Of a DNA stretch of 64,000 nt, positions 15,914 to 24,687 are shown in pieces. This DNA comes from Nocardioides rotundus (GTDB lineage Bacteria > Actinomycetota > Actinomycetes > Propionibacteriales > Nocardioidaceae), in NCBI RefSeq assembly GCF_019931675.1, contig NZ_CP082922.1, forward strand, positions 2,309,001 through 2,373,000, read 5' to 3'. The notes beneath the pieces are model-generated. The model made no database searches, was not told where the DNA came from, and saw only the letters and a list, made by a program, of their open reading frames with translations. Both the position numbers and the translations under genes were made by a program. Each line of letters begins with the position of its first letter. The stretch's first letter is position 1.

Positions 15914-17893
15914 ATGAGCAACACGCTGGCCCCGACCGACGCACCTGCCGACGCCGAGTTGATCTCGGCGGTCCGCGGGGGCGACGTCGACGCCTACGGC
16001 CAGCTCTTCGCCCGCCATGTCGACGCCGCACGACGGCTGGCCCGGCAGATCGCGCCGGCCAGCGACGTCGACGACCTGGTCTCCGACGGCTTCGCGAAGG
16101 TGCTGACGGTGCTGCAGCGGGGCGGAGGGCCCGACGTCGCCTTCCGCGCCTACCTGCTCACCGCCGTACGCCGCCTCCACGTGGACCGGATCCGGGCGAC
16201 GCAGCGGCTGCACTCCACCGACGACCTGGAGAAGTTCGACCCCGGGATCCCGTTCGAGGACACCGCGGTGTCGGGGTTCGAGAACGCGGCCGCCGCCCGG
16301 GCCTTCGCCTCGCTCCCGGAGCGGTGGCAGCTGGTGCTGTGGCACACCGAGGTCGAGGGGCAGAAGCCCGCCGACATCGCGCCCCTGCTCGGGATGAGCG
16401 CCAACTCCGTCTCGGCCCTCGCCTACCGCGCCCGCGAGGGGCTGCGCCAGGCGTTCTTGAACCAGCACGCCCAGGAGCTGGAGGAAGACACCTGCCGCTG
16501 GGTGCACCAGCACCTGGGTGCCTACGTCCGGGGTGGGACCGCGCGGCGCGACGGCGTCAAGATCGAGCAGCACCTCGACGAGTGCCGCAAGTGCATGGCG
16601 ATCTACCTCGAGCTCACCGAGGTCAACTCCAACCTGGCCGGCATCATCGCCCCGTTGCTGCTGGGCGCAAGCGGCCTCTCCTACGCCGCCGTGGCCGGCG
16701 GCGCCTCGAAGTCCGGGTTGCTGCTGTTCGTCGACCGGCTGCGCGACGGCGCCCTCTCGCAGGGGGCCGCGGTCACGACCGCAGCCGGTGTGACCGCCGC
16801 GGCGGCCGCGGTGGTCATCGGCGCCGCCGTACTGGCCCGCGACTCCGGCCCGGCGCCGGCGACGACCGCGGTCGGGCCCTCCAGTTCCGCGTCCTCCGGG
16901 GCCGCGGCGAGGCCCGAGACGAATCGGTCGCCCGCACCGGTGCGCGAGCGCATCGTGGTCGCTCCGCCCCAGCGTGTGCTCCCGCCGGCCGATGCCGAGG
17001 AGGTCGCTGCCGAGCCGGTTGACCTCGCGCCGCCCGCCGCGGAAGCACCGTCGCCGGATGAGCCCGGCCCGGCCGGCGACGACGTGGTCGACAGCCCGGA
17101 TCCGGTCACCGAGCCGCCCGGCAGCGGGACCCCCGGCACCCAGGAGCCGCCCGGCAGCGAGGACCCGGGCACCGAGGAGCCGCCCGGCGGCGAGGACCCG
17201 GGCACCGAGGAGCCGCCCGGCGAGCCGACCACGGCCGACGTCGGGATCGACCCGGCGTCGATCAGCGTGACGCCCAACGGGGCGAACTACGACGTCACCG
17301 GGTCCGTCACCGGGTTCGAGGATGCGGGCGCCCGGGTGCGCATCTGGCTGCTGGGGTTGGAGTTCATCAGCGCCCAGGGCCATGACTGCCTGCCCGAGAC
17401 AAGCGGAGCCTATCTCTGCGACCTCCCCGGCTCGGACTTCAACCTGAAGCTCCGGCTGCTCTCGGGGGTCGCCCTCGGGACCGTGGCGATCGAGGCGGTC
17501 CCCCCTGACGACACCGTCGACGACCAGCCGGTCAACAACTGGGCCGTCGTCCCGGTCGGGACATCTCCGGTCAGCCTGGAGCGCCCAGCCGACTCGGAGT
17601 CGACCGCCACTCCGACGAGGACGGACTCCGCGCCCGCGCAGCCCGCCGAGCCCACGTCGCCGGCGGTGACGCCCGCCCCCACGTCGGACGACACAGCCGA
17701 CGACACCGGCGAGGCCACGACGCCTGCACCCTCGACGACGCCTGCACCCTCGGCGACGCCCGAGCCCGGGCCGAGCGTGGAGCCCTCCGCGACGTCCCAG
17801 CCGGCCCCCGCACCGTCCGAGGCTCCGGCGACCGAGCCGTCCGGGAGCACCGACGAGGCGCCGTCGGAGACGACCGGCACGACCGCACCGTGA
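15914..17893 (+). CDS. Membrane-anchored ECF sigma factor fused to zinc finger and extracellular domain
   Basis: One 659-residue chain carries a whole signalling path. Residues 15-95 are sigma region 2 (VDDLVSDGFAKVL, LLTAVRRLHVDR) and 130-185 are region 4 (LPERWQLVLWHTEVEG, SANSVSALAYRARE). An anti-sigma-type zinc motif HLDECRKC lies near 220-227, a transmembrane helix at about 284-308, a Pro/Glu/Gly repeat at 400-438, a possible beta-rich domain at 440-545, then a Thr/Pro/Ser tail. It resembles ECF families with zinc-finger and membrane extensions (ECF52/53-like). The inferred role is sensing outside the membrane and releasing or repositioning the sigma domain. The ATG at 15914 begins the conserved sigma part; longer readings back to 15284 overlap the divergent gene. 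Confidence 0.85.
   Translation: MSNTLAPTDAPADAELISAVRGGDVDAYGQLFARHVDAARRLARQIAPASDVDDLVSDGFAKVLTVLQRGGGPDVAFRAYLLTAVRRLHVDRIRATQRLHSTDDLEKFDPGIPFEDTAVSGFENAAAARAFASLPERWQLVLWHTEVEGQKPADIAPLLGMSANSVSALAYRAREGLRQAFLNQHAQELEEDTCRWVHQHLGAYVRGGTARRDGVKIEQHLDECRKCMAIYLELTEVNSNLAGIIAPLLLGASGLSYAAVAGGASKSGLLLFVDRLRDGALSQGAAVTTAAGVTAAAAAVVIGAAVLARDSGPAPATTAVGPSSSASSGAAARPETNRSPAPVRERIVVAPPQRVLPPADAEEVAAEPVDLAPPAAEAPSPDEPGPAGDDVVDSPDPVTEPPGSGTPGTQEPPGSEDPGTEEPPGGEDPGTEEPPGEPTTADVGIDPASISVTPNGANYDVTGSVTGFEDAGARVRIWLLGLEFISAQGHDCLPETSGAYLCDLPGSDFNLKLRLLSGVALGTVAIEAVPPDDTVDDQPVNNWAVVPVGTSPVSLERPADSESTATPTRTDSAPAQPAEPTSPAVTPAPTSDDTADDTGEATTPAPSTTPAPSATPEPGPSVEPSATSQPAPAPSEAPATEPSGSTDEAPSETTGTTAP
17111..17226 (+). 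repeat. 33-bp tandem repeat encoding a Pro/Gly/Glu spacer
   Basis: Three 33-bp units start at 17111, 17144 and 17177, with a partial fourth at 17210. They encode EPPGSxxPGTx-type units in the extracellular part of the fused sigma factor and are likely an extended spacer across the cell wall. Confidence 0.8.
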
Positions 17894-17901
17894 GCCGTCG
17901 G

Positions 17902-17907
17902 TAGGCT
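17902..17907 (+). promoter_or_regulatory. -10-like TAGGCT box for leaderless aroA
   Basis: TAGGCT ends 7 nt before the GTG start at 17915, right after the stop of the previous gene. With no ribosome site present, aroA is probably leaderless. Confidence 0.5.
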
Positions 17908-17914
17908 CCTGCGC

Positions 17915-19183
17915 GTGACCGCCGACCCCTGGCCAGCCCCTCGCGTCCGCGAGCCGATCGACACCGCCGTCAGCCTCCCGGGCAGCAAGTCGCAGACCAA
18001 CCGCGCCCTGCTGTTGGCCGCGATCGCCGACGGACCCTCGACCCTGATGCGTCCCCTCCACTCCCGCGACACCACGCTGATGGTCGCAGGGCTACGGGGG
18101 CTGGGCGTCGGCGTACGGGCCGACGGTGAGGACTGGGAGATCACCCCGGGTCCACTGCGCGGTGACGCCACCGTCGACTGCGGACTGGCGGGCACCGTGA
18201 TGCGCTTCGTTCCGCCGGTCGCCGCACTGGCGACCGGTCCCGTGCACTTCGACGGCGACCCCCACATGCGCAACCGACCCGTCGGCCAGGTGCTCGACGC
18301 GCTGCGCGAGCTCGGCGCGGACGTGGCCGGCGAGGCCCTTCCGTTCACCATCCACGGCACCGGCCGGATGCGCGGCGGCCGGGTGGTCATCGACGCGAGT
18401 GCCTCCTCCCAGTTCGTCTCGGCGCTGCTGCTGGCCGGCGCGCGCTACGACCAGGGGGTCGACGTACGTCACGACGGCAAGCCGGTGCCGTCCCTGCGGC
18501 ACATCGAGATGACCGTGGCGATGCTGCGCGAGCACGGCGTGCACGTGGAGGACGCCGACGCGAACCGGTGGTACGTCGCTCCCGGGCCGATCGCCCCCGT
18601 GGACCGGGTCATCGAGCCAGATCTCTCCAACGCCGCGCCGTTCCTCGCCCTGGCGGCCGTGACCGGTGGGCGGGTGCTGGTGCGGGACTGGCCGCGGAGC
18701 ACCACGCAGGCCGGCGACGCGCTGCGGGAGATCCTCGCGGCCATGGGCTGCAGCGTGGAGCTGTCCGACGACGGGCTCCGAGTGCAGGGGCCCGAGCGGC
18801 TCCAGGGGCTCGACGTGGACCTGCACGACGTCGGTGAGCTCACCCCCGTCGTCGCGGCCCTGGCCGCGCTCGCCGAGAGCCCCTCGCAGCTGCGCGGCGT
18901 CGCGCACATCCGGCACCACGAGACCGACCGGCTGGCGGCGCTGGCGCGCGAGCTCGGCGGCCTGGGCGCGGACGTCACCGAGACCGACGACGGGCTGAGC
19001 CTGCGGCCGGCGCGGCTGCACGGCGGCCTGTTCCACACCTACGCCGACCACCGCATGGCGCACGCCGGCGTCGTGGTCGGCGCCGCCGTGGACGACGTGG
19101 CGGTGGAGAACGTGGACACCACGGCGAAGACCTTCCCGGACTTCGCCGGCTTCTGGGCAGACCTGGTGGGCGTGAGCGCGTGA
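17915..19183 (+). CDS. aroA: 3-phosphoshikimate 1-carboxyvinyltransferase (EPSP synthase)
   Basis: Sixth step of the shikimate pathway: PEP plus shikimate-3-phosphate to EPSP. It has 422 residues, the normal length. The N-terminal [16 protein letters not shown] holds the substrate-binding Lys and Ser. [13 protein letters not shown] and [13 protein letters not shown] correspond to the family PEP-binding motifs, and [10 protein letters not shown] ends the fold. The GTG start is preceded by a TAGGCT box at leaderless spacing. It overlaps rsgA by GTGA, a linkage conserved in actinobacteria. Confidence 0.96.
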   Translation: MTADPWPAPRVREPIDTAVSLPGSKSQTNRALLLAAIADGPSTLMRPLHSRDTTLMVAGLRGLGVGVRADGEDWEITPGPLRGDATVDCGLAGTVMRFVPPVAALATGPVHFDGDPHMRNRPVGQVLDALRELGADVAGEALPFTIHGTGRMRGGRVVIDASASSQFVSALLLAGARYDQGVDVRHDGKPVPSLRHIEMTVAMLREHGVHVEDADANRWYVAPGPIAPVDRVIEPDLSNAAPFLALAAVTGGRVLVRDWPRSTTQAGDALREILAAMGCSVELSDDGLRVQGPERLQGLDVDLHDVGELTPVVAALAALAESPSQLRGVAHIRHHETDRLAALARELGGLGADVTETDDGLSLRPARLHGGLFHTYADHRMAHAGVVVGAAVDDVAVENVDTTAKTFPDFAGFWADLVGVSA

Positions 19184-20196
19184 GCCCGCGCTACACCGAG
19201 CACGACCAGGAGCACTACGAGCGCCCGCGGCGCCGTACCCGCCCCCGCACGAAGGACCGGCCGTCCTACGACGACGCCGAGGAGGCCGTCGTCGTCACCG
19301 TGGATCGCGGCCGCTTCACCCTCGACCTGGACGGGCGGCGGGTGATGGCGATGAAGTCGCGTCCCCTCGGCCGCAAGGGCGTCGTGGTCGGCGACCGGGT
19401 GCGCGTGGTCGGCGACACCTCCGGCGACGACGGCACGCTGGCGCGGATCGTCGAGGTGGTCGACCGCAGCACCGTCCTCCGGCGTACGGCGGACGACGAC
19501 GACCCCGTCGAGCGGATCATCGTGGCCAACGCCGACCAGCTGGTCGTCGTGACGGCGCTCGCCGACCCCGAGCCGCGCCCCCGGCTGATCGACCGCGCCC
19601 TGGTGGCGGCCTACGTGTCGGGGATGGAGCCGATCCTGGTGCTCACCAAGGCCGACCTGGCCTCGCCGGACGACCTGCTGGCCACCTACCGCTCGCTGGG
19701 CGTGCCCTGGCTGGTGACCGGGCGCGACCCCGAGACGGGCGAACCCCGCGAGGAGGACGTGGCGGCGCTGCGCGACCGGCTCCGCGGGCATGTCTCGGTG
19801 CTCCTGGGCCACAGCGGCGTGGGCAAGTCGACGCTGGTCAACGCGCTGGTCCCCGACGCCGGTCGCGACACCGGCAGCGTCAACGCCGTCACCGGCCGAG
19901 GGCGGCACACCTCGACCAACGCGGTGATGATCCCGCTCCCGGACGACGACGGCGCGATCGTGGACACCCCGGGCATCCGCTCCTTCGGCCTGGCCCACGT
20001 GCAGCCGGAGGACCTGATCGAGACCTTCCCCGACCTGGAGGCGATGACCGCGGAGTGTCCGCGCGGCTGCACGCACACCGCGGAAGAGCCCGAGTGCGGC
20101 CTCGATGCGGCCGTGGCCCGGGGCGACGCCGACCCGGAGCGGGTGGACTCCTTCCGCCGGCTGCTCGCGGCCCGCTACGACAGCACGTCCTGGTGA
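19180..20196 (+). CDS. rsgA: Ribosome small subunit-dependent GTPase A
   Basis: Circularly permuted GTPase that helps late 30S maturation, 338 residues. After a basic N-terminal tail and an OB fold, the G motifs appear in permuted order: TKAD (G4), then GHSGVGKST (G1), the switch region RHTST, and DTPG (G3). A C-terminal zinc knuckle has the Cys, Cys, His, Cys pattern from [14 protein letters not shown]. The start overlaps the aroA stop, implying coupled translation. Confidence 0.95.
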   Translation: MSPRYTEHDQEHYERPRRRTRPRTKDRPSYDDAEEAVVVTVDRGRFTLDLDGRRVMAMKSRPLGRKGVVVGDRVRVVGDTSGDDGTLARIVEVVDRSTVLRRTADDDDPVERIIVANADQLVVVTALADPEPRPRLIDRALVAAYVSGMEPILVLTKADLASPDDLLATYRSLGVPWLVTGRDPETGEPREEDVAALRDRLRGHVSVLLGHSGVGKSTLVNALVPDAGRDTGSVNAVTGRGRHTSTNAVMIPLPDDDGAIVDTPGIRSFGLAHVQPEDLIETFPDLEAMTAECPRGCTHTAEEPECGLDAAVARGDADPERVDSFRRLLAARYDSTSW

Positions 20197-20216
20197 GCGC
20201 GGCGGCGCGCGTCCCC

Positions 20217-20222
20217 TAACCT
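20217..20222 (+). promoter_or_regulatory. -10-like TAACCT box for leaderless hisN
   Basis: TAACCT ends 7 nt before the ATG at 20230 and no Shine-Dalgarno is visible, so transcription probably begins at the hisN start codon. Confidence 0.45.
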
Positions 20223-20229
20223 GTCCTGC

Positions 20230-21138
20230 ATGCCCATCTCCAGCAGCCGCGCGCCGGACTACACCGACGACCTGCGTCTCGCGCACCTGCTGGCCGACGA
20301 CGCCGACTCGCTGACCTCCGGCCGCTTCAAGGCCCTGGACCTGCACGTGATGAGCAAGCCGGACCTCTCCCCCGTCACCGATGCGGACACCGACGTGGAG
20401 GACGCGATCCGGCGCACCCTGTCCCGGGTCCGCTCGCGCGACGCGGTGACCGGCGAGGAGGCCGGGACGACCGGCCACTCCCAGCGCCGGTGGGTGGTCG
20501 ACCCGATCGACGGCACGAAGAACTTCGTCCGCGGTGTGCCGGTCTGGGCCACCCTGATCGGCCTGGTGGTGGACGACGAGGTCGTCGTGGGCGTGGTCTC
20601 CGCGCCCCAGCTCCAGCGCCGCTGGTGGGCGTCGAAGGGCCACGGCGCCTGGACCGGCCGCTCGCTGCTCAAGGCCACCCAGTGCCAGGTCTCCGACGTA
20701 CGCCGCCTCGAGGACGCCTCGCTGTCCTACTCCTCCCTGTCCGGGTGGGAGGAGCGCGGCCGGCTGGACGACTTCCTCGCGCTGACCCGGAGGTGCTGGC
20801 GTACTCGCGCCTACGGCGACTTCTGGTCCTACATGCTGCTGGCCGAGGGTGCCGTCGACCTGGCCGCCGAGCCCGAGCTGGCCCTGCACGACATGGCGGC
20901 CCTGGACGTGATCGTGCGCGAGGCGGGCGGCCGGTTCACCTCCCTGGCCGGTGCCGAGGGGCCGTACGGCGGGAACGCGCTGGCGTCGAACGGGCACCTG
21001 CACGAGGCGGCGCTGGCGTTCCTCGGCGGCTCCGAGGCCCGCGAGGACGACCCGGACGACCCGCCGCGCGCCCCCGGCTCGGTCCACGACCTGAGCGCGC
21101 GTCGTCGTCCCCTTCCGGGCGAGGACGCTCCTCGCTAG
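20230..21138 (+). CDS. hisN: Inositol-monophosphatase-family histidinol-phosphatase
   Basis: Mg-dependent phosphatase, 302 residues. Metal ligands are in GEEAG (Glu near 74), WVVDPIDGTKNF (the DPxDGT signature) and ELALHDMAALD (late Asp of the WDxAA-type motif, here HDMAA). Actinobacterial relatives act in histidine synthesis as histidinol-phosphate phosphatase. The sequence alone cannot exclude inositol phosphate as substrate. A 45-residue Asp/Arg-rich tail extends past the domain. It follows aroA-rsgA but has its own promoter-like box. Confidence 0.85.
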   Translation: MPISSSRAPDYTDDLRLAHLLADDADSLTSGRFKALDLHVMSKPDLSPVTDADTDVEDAIRRTLSRVRSRDAVTGEEAGTTGHSQRRWVVDPIDGTKNFVRGVPVWATLIGLVVDDEVVVGVVSAPQLQRRWWASKGHGAWTGRSLLKATQCQVSDVRRLEDASLSYSSLSGWEERGRLDDFLALTRRCWRTRAYGDFWSYMLLAEGAVDLAAEPELALHDMAALDVIVREAGGRFTSLAGAEGPYGGNALASNGHLHEAALAFLGGSEAREDDPDDPPRAPGSVHDLSARRRPLPGEDAPR

Positions 21139-21168
21139 GCTGACCAGTCCCCCGACGAGGAGGTTGGC

Positions 21169-21597
21169 ATGCGCATCCAGGACGTCATCTCGGGCAAGTC
21201 GAGCCAGGACGTGGTCACGGTCAGCCCGGACGCCACCGTGCGGGACCTGCTCGGGCTGTTGGCCGAGCACAACATCGGGGCACTGGTGGTGTCCTCCGAC
21301 GGGTCCGAGGTCACCGGCATCGTGTCCGAGCGCGACATCGTGCGCCGGCTCCGCGACGGCGACATCCTCGAGGAGCGGGTCTCCACGATCATGACCACCT
21401 CGGTGCACACCGCCGACCCGGAGTCCCAGCTCGACGACCTGATGGCCCTCATGACCGAGCACCGCATCCGCCACGTGCCGGTCGTCTCCGGCGGTTCGCT
21501 GACCGGCATCATCTCCATCGGCGACGTGGTCAAGCACCGGATCTCCCAGCTGGAGTTCGAGCGCGACCAGCTGGACTCCTACGTCCACCAGCAGTGA
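21169..21597 (+). CDS. Tandem CBS-domain protein
   Basis: Cytosolic protein of 142 residues consisting of one Bateman module: CBS1 at about 7-62 (VVSSDGSEVTGIVSERDIVR) and CBS2 at about 73-128 (HVPVVSGGSLTGIISIGDVVK). Such modules bind adenine nucleotides or S-adenosyl compounds and modulate partners; none is identifiable here. GAGGAGG lies 6-12 nt before the ATG, and a TAGGCT -10-like box precedes that. It stands between hisN and the FKBP gene. Confidence 0.9.
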   Translation: MRIQDVISGKSSQDVVTVSPDATVRDLLGLLAEHNIGALVVSSDGSEVTGIVSERDIVRRLRDGDILEERVSTIMTTSVHTADPESQLDDLMALMTEHRIRHVPVVSGGSLTGIISIGDVVKHRISQLEFERDQLDSYVHQQ

Positions 21598-21663
21598 GCC
21601 GCGCGAGCGCCGACCGCTAGCGTGTGCCGGGACAACCGCATGTCGTGAGGAAAGGGACAGCGC

Positions 21664-22032
21664 ATGGACAAGCCCGAGGTCGACCCGCACGTCGGCGACG
21701 CCCCCGAGGAGCTGGTGATCGAGGACCTGGAGGTCGGTGACGGCGAGGAGGCCGGGGCCGGCTCGACCGTCTCGGTGCACTACGTCGGCGTCGCCCACTC
21801 CACCGGCGAGGAGTTCGACGCGTCCTACAACCGCGGCACCCCGCTGCAGTTCCGGCTCGGCGTCGGCCAGGTCATCGAGGGCTGGGACACCGGCGTGCAG
21901 GGGATGAAGGTCGGCGGCCGCCGCCGGCTGGTGATCCCCCCGCAGCTGGGGTACGGCGACCGTGGCGCGGGCGGCGTGATCAAGCCCGGCGAGACGCTGA
22001 TCTTCGTGGTGGACCTGCTCGACGTGAAGTGA
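21664..22032 (+). CDS. FKBP-type peptidyl-prolyl cis-trans isomerase
   Basis: Single FKBP domain of 122 residues without a signal peptide, so cytosolic. The active-site residues fall in VHYVGVAHSTGEEFDASYNRG, QVIEGWDTGVQGMKVGGRRR and IPPQLGYGDRGAG, ending ETLIFVVDLLDV. It speeds proline isomerisation during protein folding. A GAGGAAAGGG ribosome site precedes the ATG. It is convergent with the S4-domain gene, only 5 nt apart. Confidence 0.93.
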   Translation: MDKPEVDPHVGDAPEELVIEDLEVGDGEEAGAGSTVSVHYVGVAHSTGEEFDASYNRGTPLQFRLGVGQVIEGWDTGVQGMKVGGRRRLVIPPQLGYGDRGAGGVIKPGETLIFVVDLLDVK

Positions 22033-22037
22033 GGCCG

Positions 22038-22295
22038 CTACCAGGGGACGTCGACGTCGTCGGCGTCCCCTGACGCCACCCGGGCCTGCTCCTCGCCCAG
22101 TGCCACCACGTCGCCGACGACCAGCTGCCGCCCGCGACGGGTCTCGGTCTCCCCGTTGACCGACACGGCACCGAACGCGACGGCGTCCTTGGCGTCCGCG
22201 CCGGTGTCCACCAGCCCCGCGAGCTTGAGGAACTGGCCCAGCCGGATCGAGTCGTCCCGGATCGGGACGTCCTGCGGCGCTCGCTTGGCGGCCAT
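22038..22295 (-). CDS. S4-domain RNA-binding protein (YbcJ-like)
   Basis: Small protein of 85 residues with one S4 fold: SIRLGQFLKLAGLVDTGADAKDAV, then VSVNGETETRRGRQLVVGDVV. Members bind structured RNA, probably ribosomal. It is the last gene of the iron-transport operon strand and its ATG overlaps the DUF445 stop. The relation to iron transport is unclear; the placement may be incidental. Confidence 0.85.
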   Translation of the reverse strand: MAAKRAPQDVPIRDDSIRLGQFLKLAGLVDTGADAKDAVAFGAVSVNGETETRRGRQLVVGDVVALGEEQARVASGDADDVDVPW

Positions 22296-23590
22296 CAGTG
22301 CACCACCTGCGAGATCGCGTGGATGACGACGCCGACGATGCCGCCGACGATGGTGCCGTTGATCCGGATGAACTGCAGGTCGCGTCCCACGTGCAGCTCG
22401 ATCCGGCGCGCGGCCTCCTTGCCGTCCCACCGCTCGATGGTGTGGGTGATCACGGTGGTGAGCTCGGCGCCGTAGCGCTCCACGGCGAAGACGGCGATGT
22501 CGGCCGCGGTCGCGTCCAGGCGCTCCCGCAGCGCCGCGTCGGTGCGGAGCCGGTCGCCGAAGGCGGTCAGCTCCCGCTCCAGGCGCGCGCGTACGGCGCC
22601 CCGGGGGTCGCGCAGCGACCCGAGCAGTGCGCGGCGCAGCGAGTTCCAGACCGACACCGCGGAGTCGATGACGGCCGGGTGGTCCAGCACCCGCTCCTTG
22701 AGCCGCTCGGCCCGTTCCTGGGTGGCGGGGTCGAACTGCAGGTCGTGGGCCAGCTGCCCGAGCATCGAGTCCAGCGCCTCGCGGGCGTGGTGCTGCGGGT
22801 CGTCCCGGATGTCCTCCACCCAGCGGATCGCCTCGACGTGGATCCGGGTCGTGACGGCGTCGTTGAGCCGCGGCGGAGCCCACCAGGGAGCTCGCTCGGA
22901 GAGGATCTCGACGAAGGTCTCGGGGTTGGCCACCAGCCAGCGGTGCATCTCGTCCAGCGCCAGGTCGACCAGCCCGTGGTGCACGCCGTCGCGCACCGCC
23001 TCGCCCAGCAGGCCCCCCAGCAGCGGCGCGATCGGCTCCTCCCGGAACCGCGGCACCAGGGCCTCGGTCACCAGGTCCCGCACATGCTCGTCGCGGACCT
23101 TCCCCAGGCCGATCGTCGCCACCTCGGAGGCCTCGTCGACCACGCGTCGTACGTTCGCCGGATCGCTCAGCCACTCCCCGACCCGCAGCGGGATCGTCGC
23201 GGCGGCGACGCGGTCGCGGATGATCTGCTCCTGCAGGAAGTTCTCGCCGACGAACTCCTCCAGCCCGCGACCGAGCTCGTCCTTGCGCTTCGGCACCAGC
23301 GCGGTGTGCGGGATGGGCAGGCCGAGCGGGTGCTTGAAGAGCGCGGTGACGGCGAACCAGTCGGCCATCGCGCCGACCATGGAGGCCTCCGCGCCGGCGT
23401 TGACGTAGCCGAGGAATCCTGGCGAGGAGGAGTACTCGATCGTGGCGACGTAGACGATCGCCGCGAGCACGAGCAGGCCGACCGCGACCGTGCGCATCCG
23501 CCGCAGGCCGGAGCGGCGGGCCGCGTCGGCCTCGGGGTCAGGAGTGATCAGCGAGATCGGCTGCTGCGTGGTGGTCGTCATCGGGGCCAT
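22295..23590 (-). CDS. DUF445 membrane protein
   Basis: 431-residue protein with an N-terminal transmembrane helix (about 33-52), the conserved segment GAMADWFAVTALFKHPLGLPIPHTA at its start, a long helical cytoplasmic or periplasmic region, and a C-terminal hydrophobic helix after INGTIVGGIVG. DUF445 proteins are widespread and lack a proven function. Its 5' end lies inside the 3' end of the upstream ATPase gene, a same-strand overlap of 53 nt, and its stop overlaps the S4 gene start, so all are probably one transcript. Confidence 0.88.
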   Translation of the reverse strand: MAPMTTTTQQPISLITPDPEADAARRSGLRRMRTVAVGLLVLAAIVYVATIEYSSSPGFLGYVNAGAEASMVGAMADWFAVTALFKHPLGLPIPHTALVPKRKDELGRGLEEFVGENFLQEQIIRDRVAAATIPLRVGEWLSDPANVRRVVDEASEVATIGLGKVRDEHVRDLVTEALVPRFREEPIAPLLGGLLGEAVRDGVHHGLVDLALDEMHRWLVANPETFVEILSERAPWWAPPRLNDAVTTRIHVEAIRWVEDIRDDPQHHAREALDSMLGQLAHDLQFDPATQERAERLKERVLDHPAVIDSAVSVWNSLRRALLGSLRDPRGAVRARLERELTAFGDRLRTDAALRERLDATAADIAVFAVERYGAELTTVITHTIERWDGKEAARRIELHVGRDLQFIRINGTIVGGIVGVVIHAISQVVH

Positions 23591-24683
23591 TGTTTCCTAC
23601 CCCGCCCCGCGACGGCGGGCCGGTCACCGCGTGGCCGTCCAGCAGGAGTGTCGGCGTGAGCCCCGGGACCACCCCGACACCCACCTCGGCACCCACCGGG
23701 TGACGCACCGCGTGCGGCTGCCACGACCGCACCCGGGCCCCGGACGGGAGCTGGACGGTGTGCAGCAGGAACGCGCCGTGATACTCCACCGCCACCACGG
23801 TCCCGACCGTCCCCGTCGTCTCGTCCGGGTGCGTGAGCGCCACCTCGTGGGGCCGCAGCACGACCTCCACCGCGTCAGCGCTGCCCCAGCCGGGGACCGT
23901 GGACACGACGCCGATCTCGCAGGTGAGCAGGGCCCGGTCCACCAGGGCGGGAAGGAAGTCGGCGTCGCCCATGAACGAGGCGACCTCCCGGCTCGCCGGC
24001 CGCTCGAACACCGCCTGCGGTGTGTCCGCCTGCTCGACCCGCCCGGCGCGCATCACGACCACCCGGTCGCCCACGGCCAGCGCCTCGGTCTGGTCGTGGG
24101 TGACCAGCACCGCCGTCACCCCCGCCTCCCTCAGGATCCCGACGAGGTCGCCCCGCACCTGAGCCCGCAGGTTCTCGTCCAGCGAGGAGAACGGCTCGTC
24201 CAGGAGTACGACGGCCGGCCGGGGCGCGAGGGCGCGCGCGAGGGCCACCCGCTGCTGCTCGCCGCCGGAGAGCTCGTGGGGGTACCGCCCGGCCAGGTGC
24301 TCCAGCCGCACCAGCGAGAGCACCTCCCGCACCCGCTCCTCGCGACGGGCCCTCGGCTCGTCCGCGAGGCCGAAGCCGACGTTGCGGGCGACGTCCAGGT
24401 GCGGGAAGAGGGCGTTGTCCTGGAAGACCAGGCCTACCCGTCGCCGCTCCGGCGGGACGAACCTGCCGGCCTCGGCCATCGTCTCCCCCGCGACCTCGAC
24501 CGCACCGCCGTCGGGGCGCTCGAGGCCGGCGATCAGCCGGAGCAGGGTGGACTTGCCGCAGCCGGAGGGACCGATGACGGTGACGATCTCCGCCGGCGCG
24601 ATGTCCAGGTCGACCTCGCGGGCCGCGACGGCCTCGCCGTAGGCCTTCCGCACGCCGACGAGGCGCACTGCTGGGGTCGTCAC
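23538..24683 (-). CDS. Ferric iron ABC transporter ATP-binding protein (FbpC-like)
   Basis: Energises iron import; 381 residues. Walker A GPSGCGKST, the Q loop VFQDNALFPH, the signature LSGGEQQRVALARAL, Walker B VVLLDEPFSSLD and the H loop VLVTHDQTEA are all intact. A C-terminal TOBE regulatory domain covers about 240-345, followed by a disordered His/Asp-rich tail. The GTG start lies 4 nt after the permease stop. In relatives the regulatory domain inhibits transport when iron is plentiful. Confidence 0.9.
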   Translation of the reverse strand: MTTPAVRLVGVRKAYGEAVAAREVDLDIAPAEIVTVIGPSGCGKSTLLRLIAGLERPDGGAVEVAGETMAEAGRFVPPERRRVGLVFQDNALFPHLDVARNVGFGLADEPRARREERVREVLSLVRLEHLAGRYPHELSGGEQQRVALARALAPRPAVVLLDEPFSSLDENLRAQVRGDLVGILREAGVTAVLVTHDQTEALAVGDRVVVMRAGRVEQADTPQAVFERPASREVASFMGDADFLPALVDRALLTCEIGVVSTVPGWGSADAVEVVLRPHEVALTHPDETTGTVGTVVAVEYHGAFLLHTVQLPSGARVRSWQPHAVRHPVGAEVGVGVVPGLTPTLLLDGHAVTGPPSRGGVGNNGPDDDHHAAADLADHS

Positions 24684-24687
24684 CAGG

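Noticed and set aside
15284..17893. Longer start for the fused sigma factor
   Set aside because: The extra codons lie inside the divergent GGDEF-like gene and do not resemble sigma-factor sequence; ATG 15914 begins the conserved part.
19039..21798. Long 919-codon open frame on the minus strand
   Set aside because: It is antisense to aroA, rsgA, hisN, the CBS gene and part of the FKBP gene and has the Arg/Gly/Val-rich composition of high-GC shadow frames with no domain.
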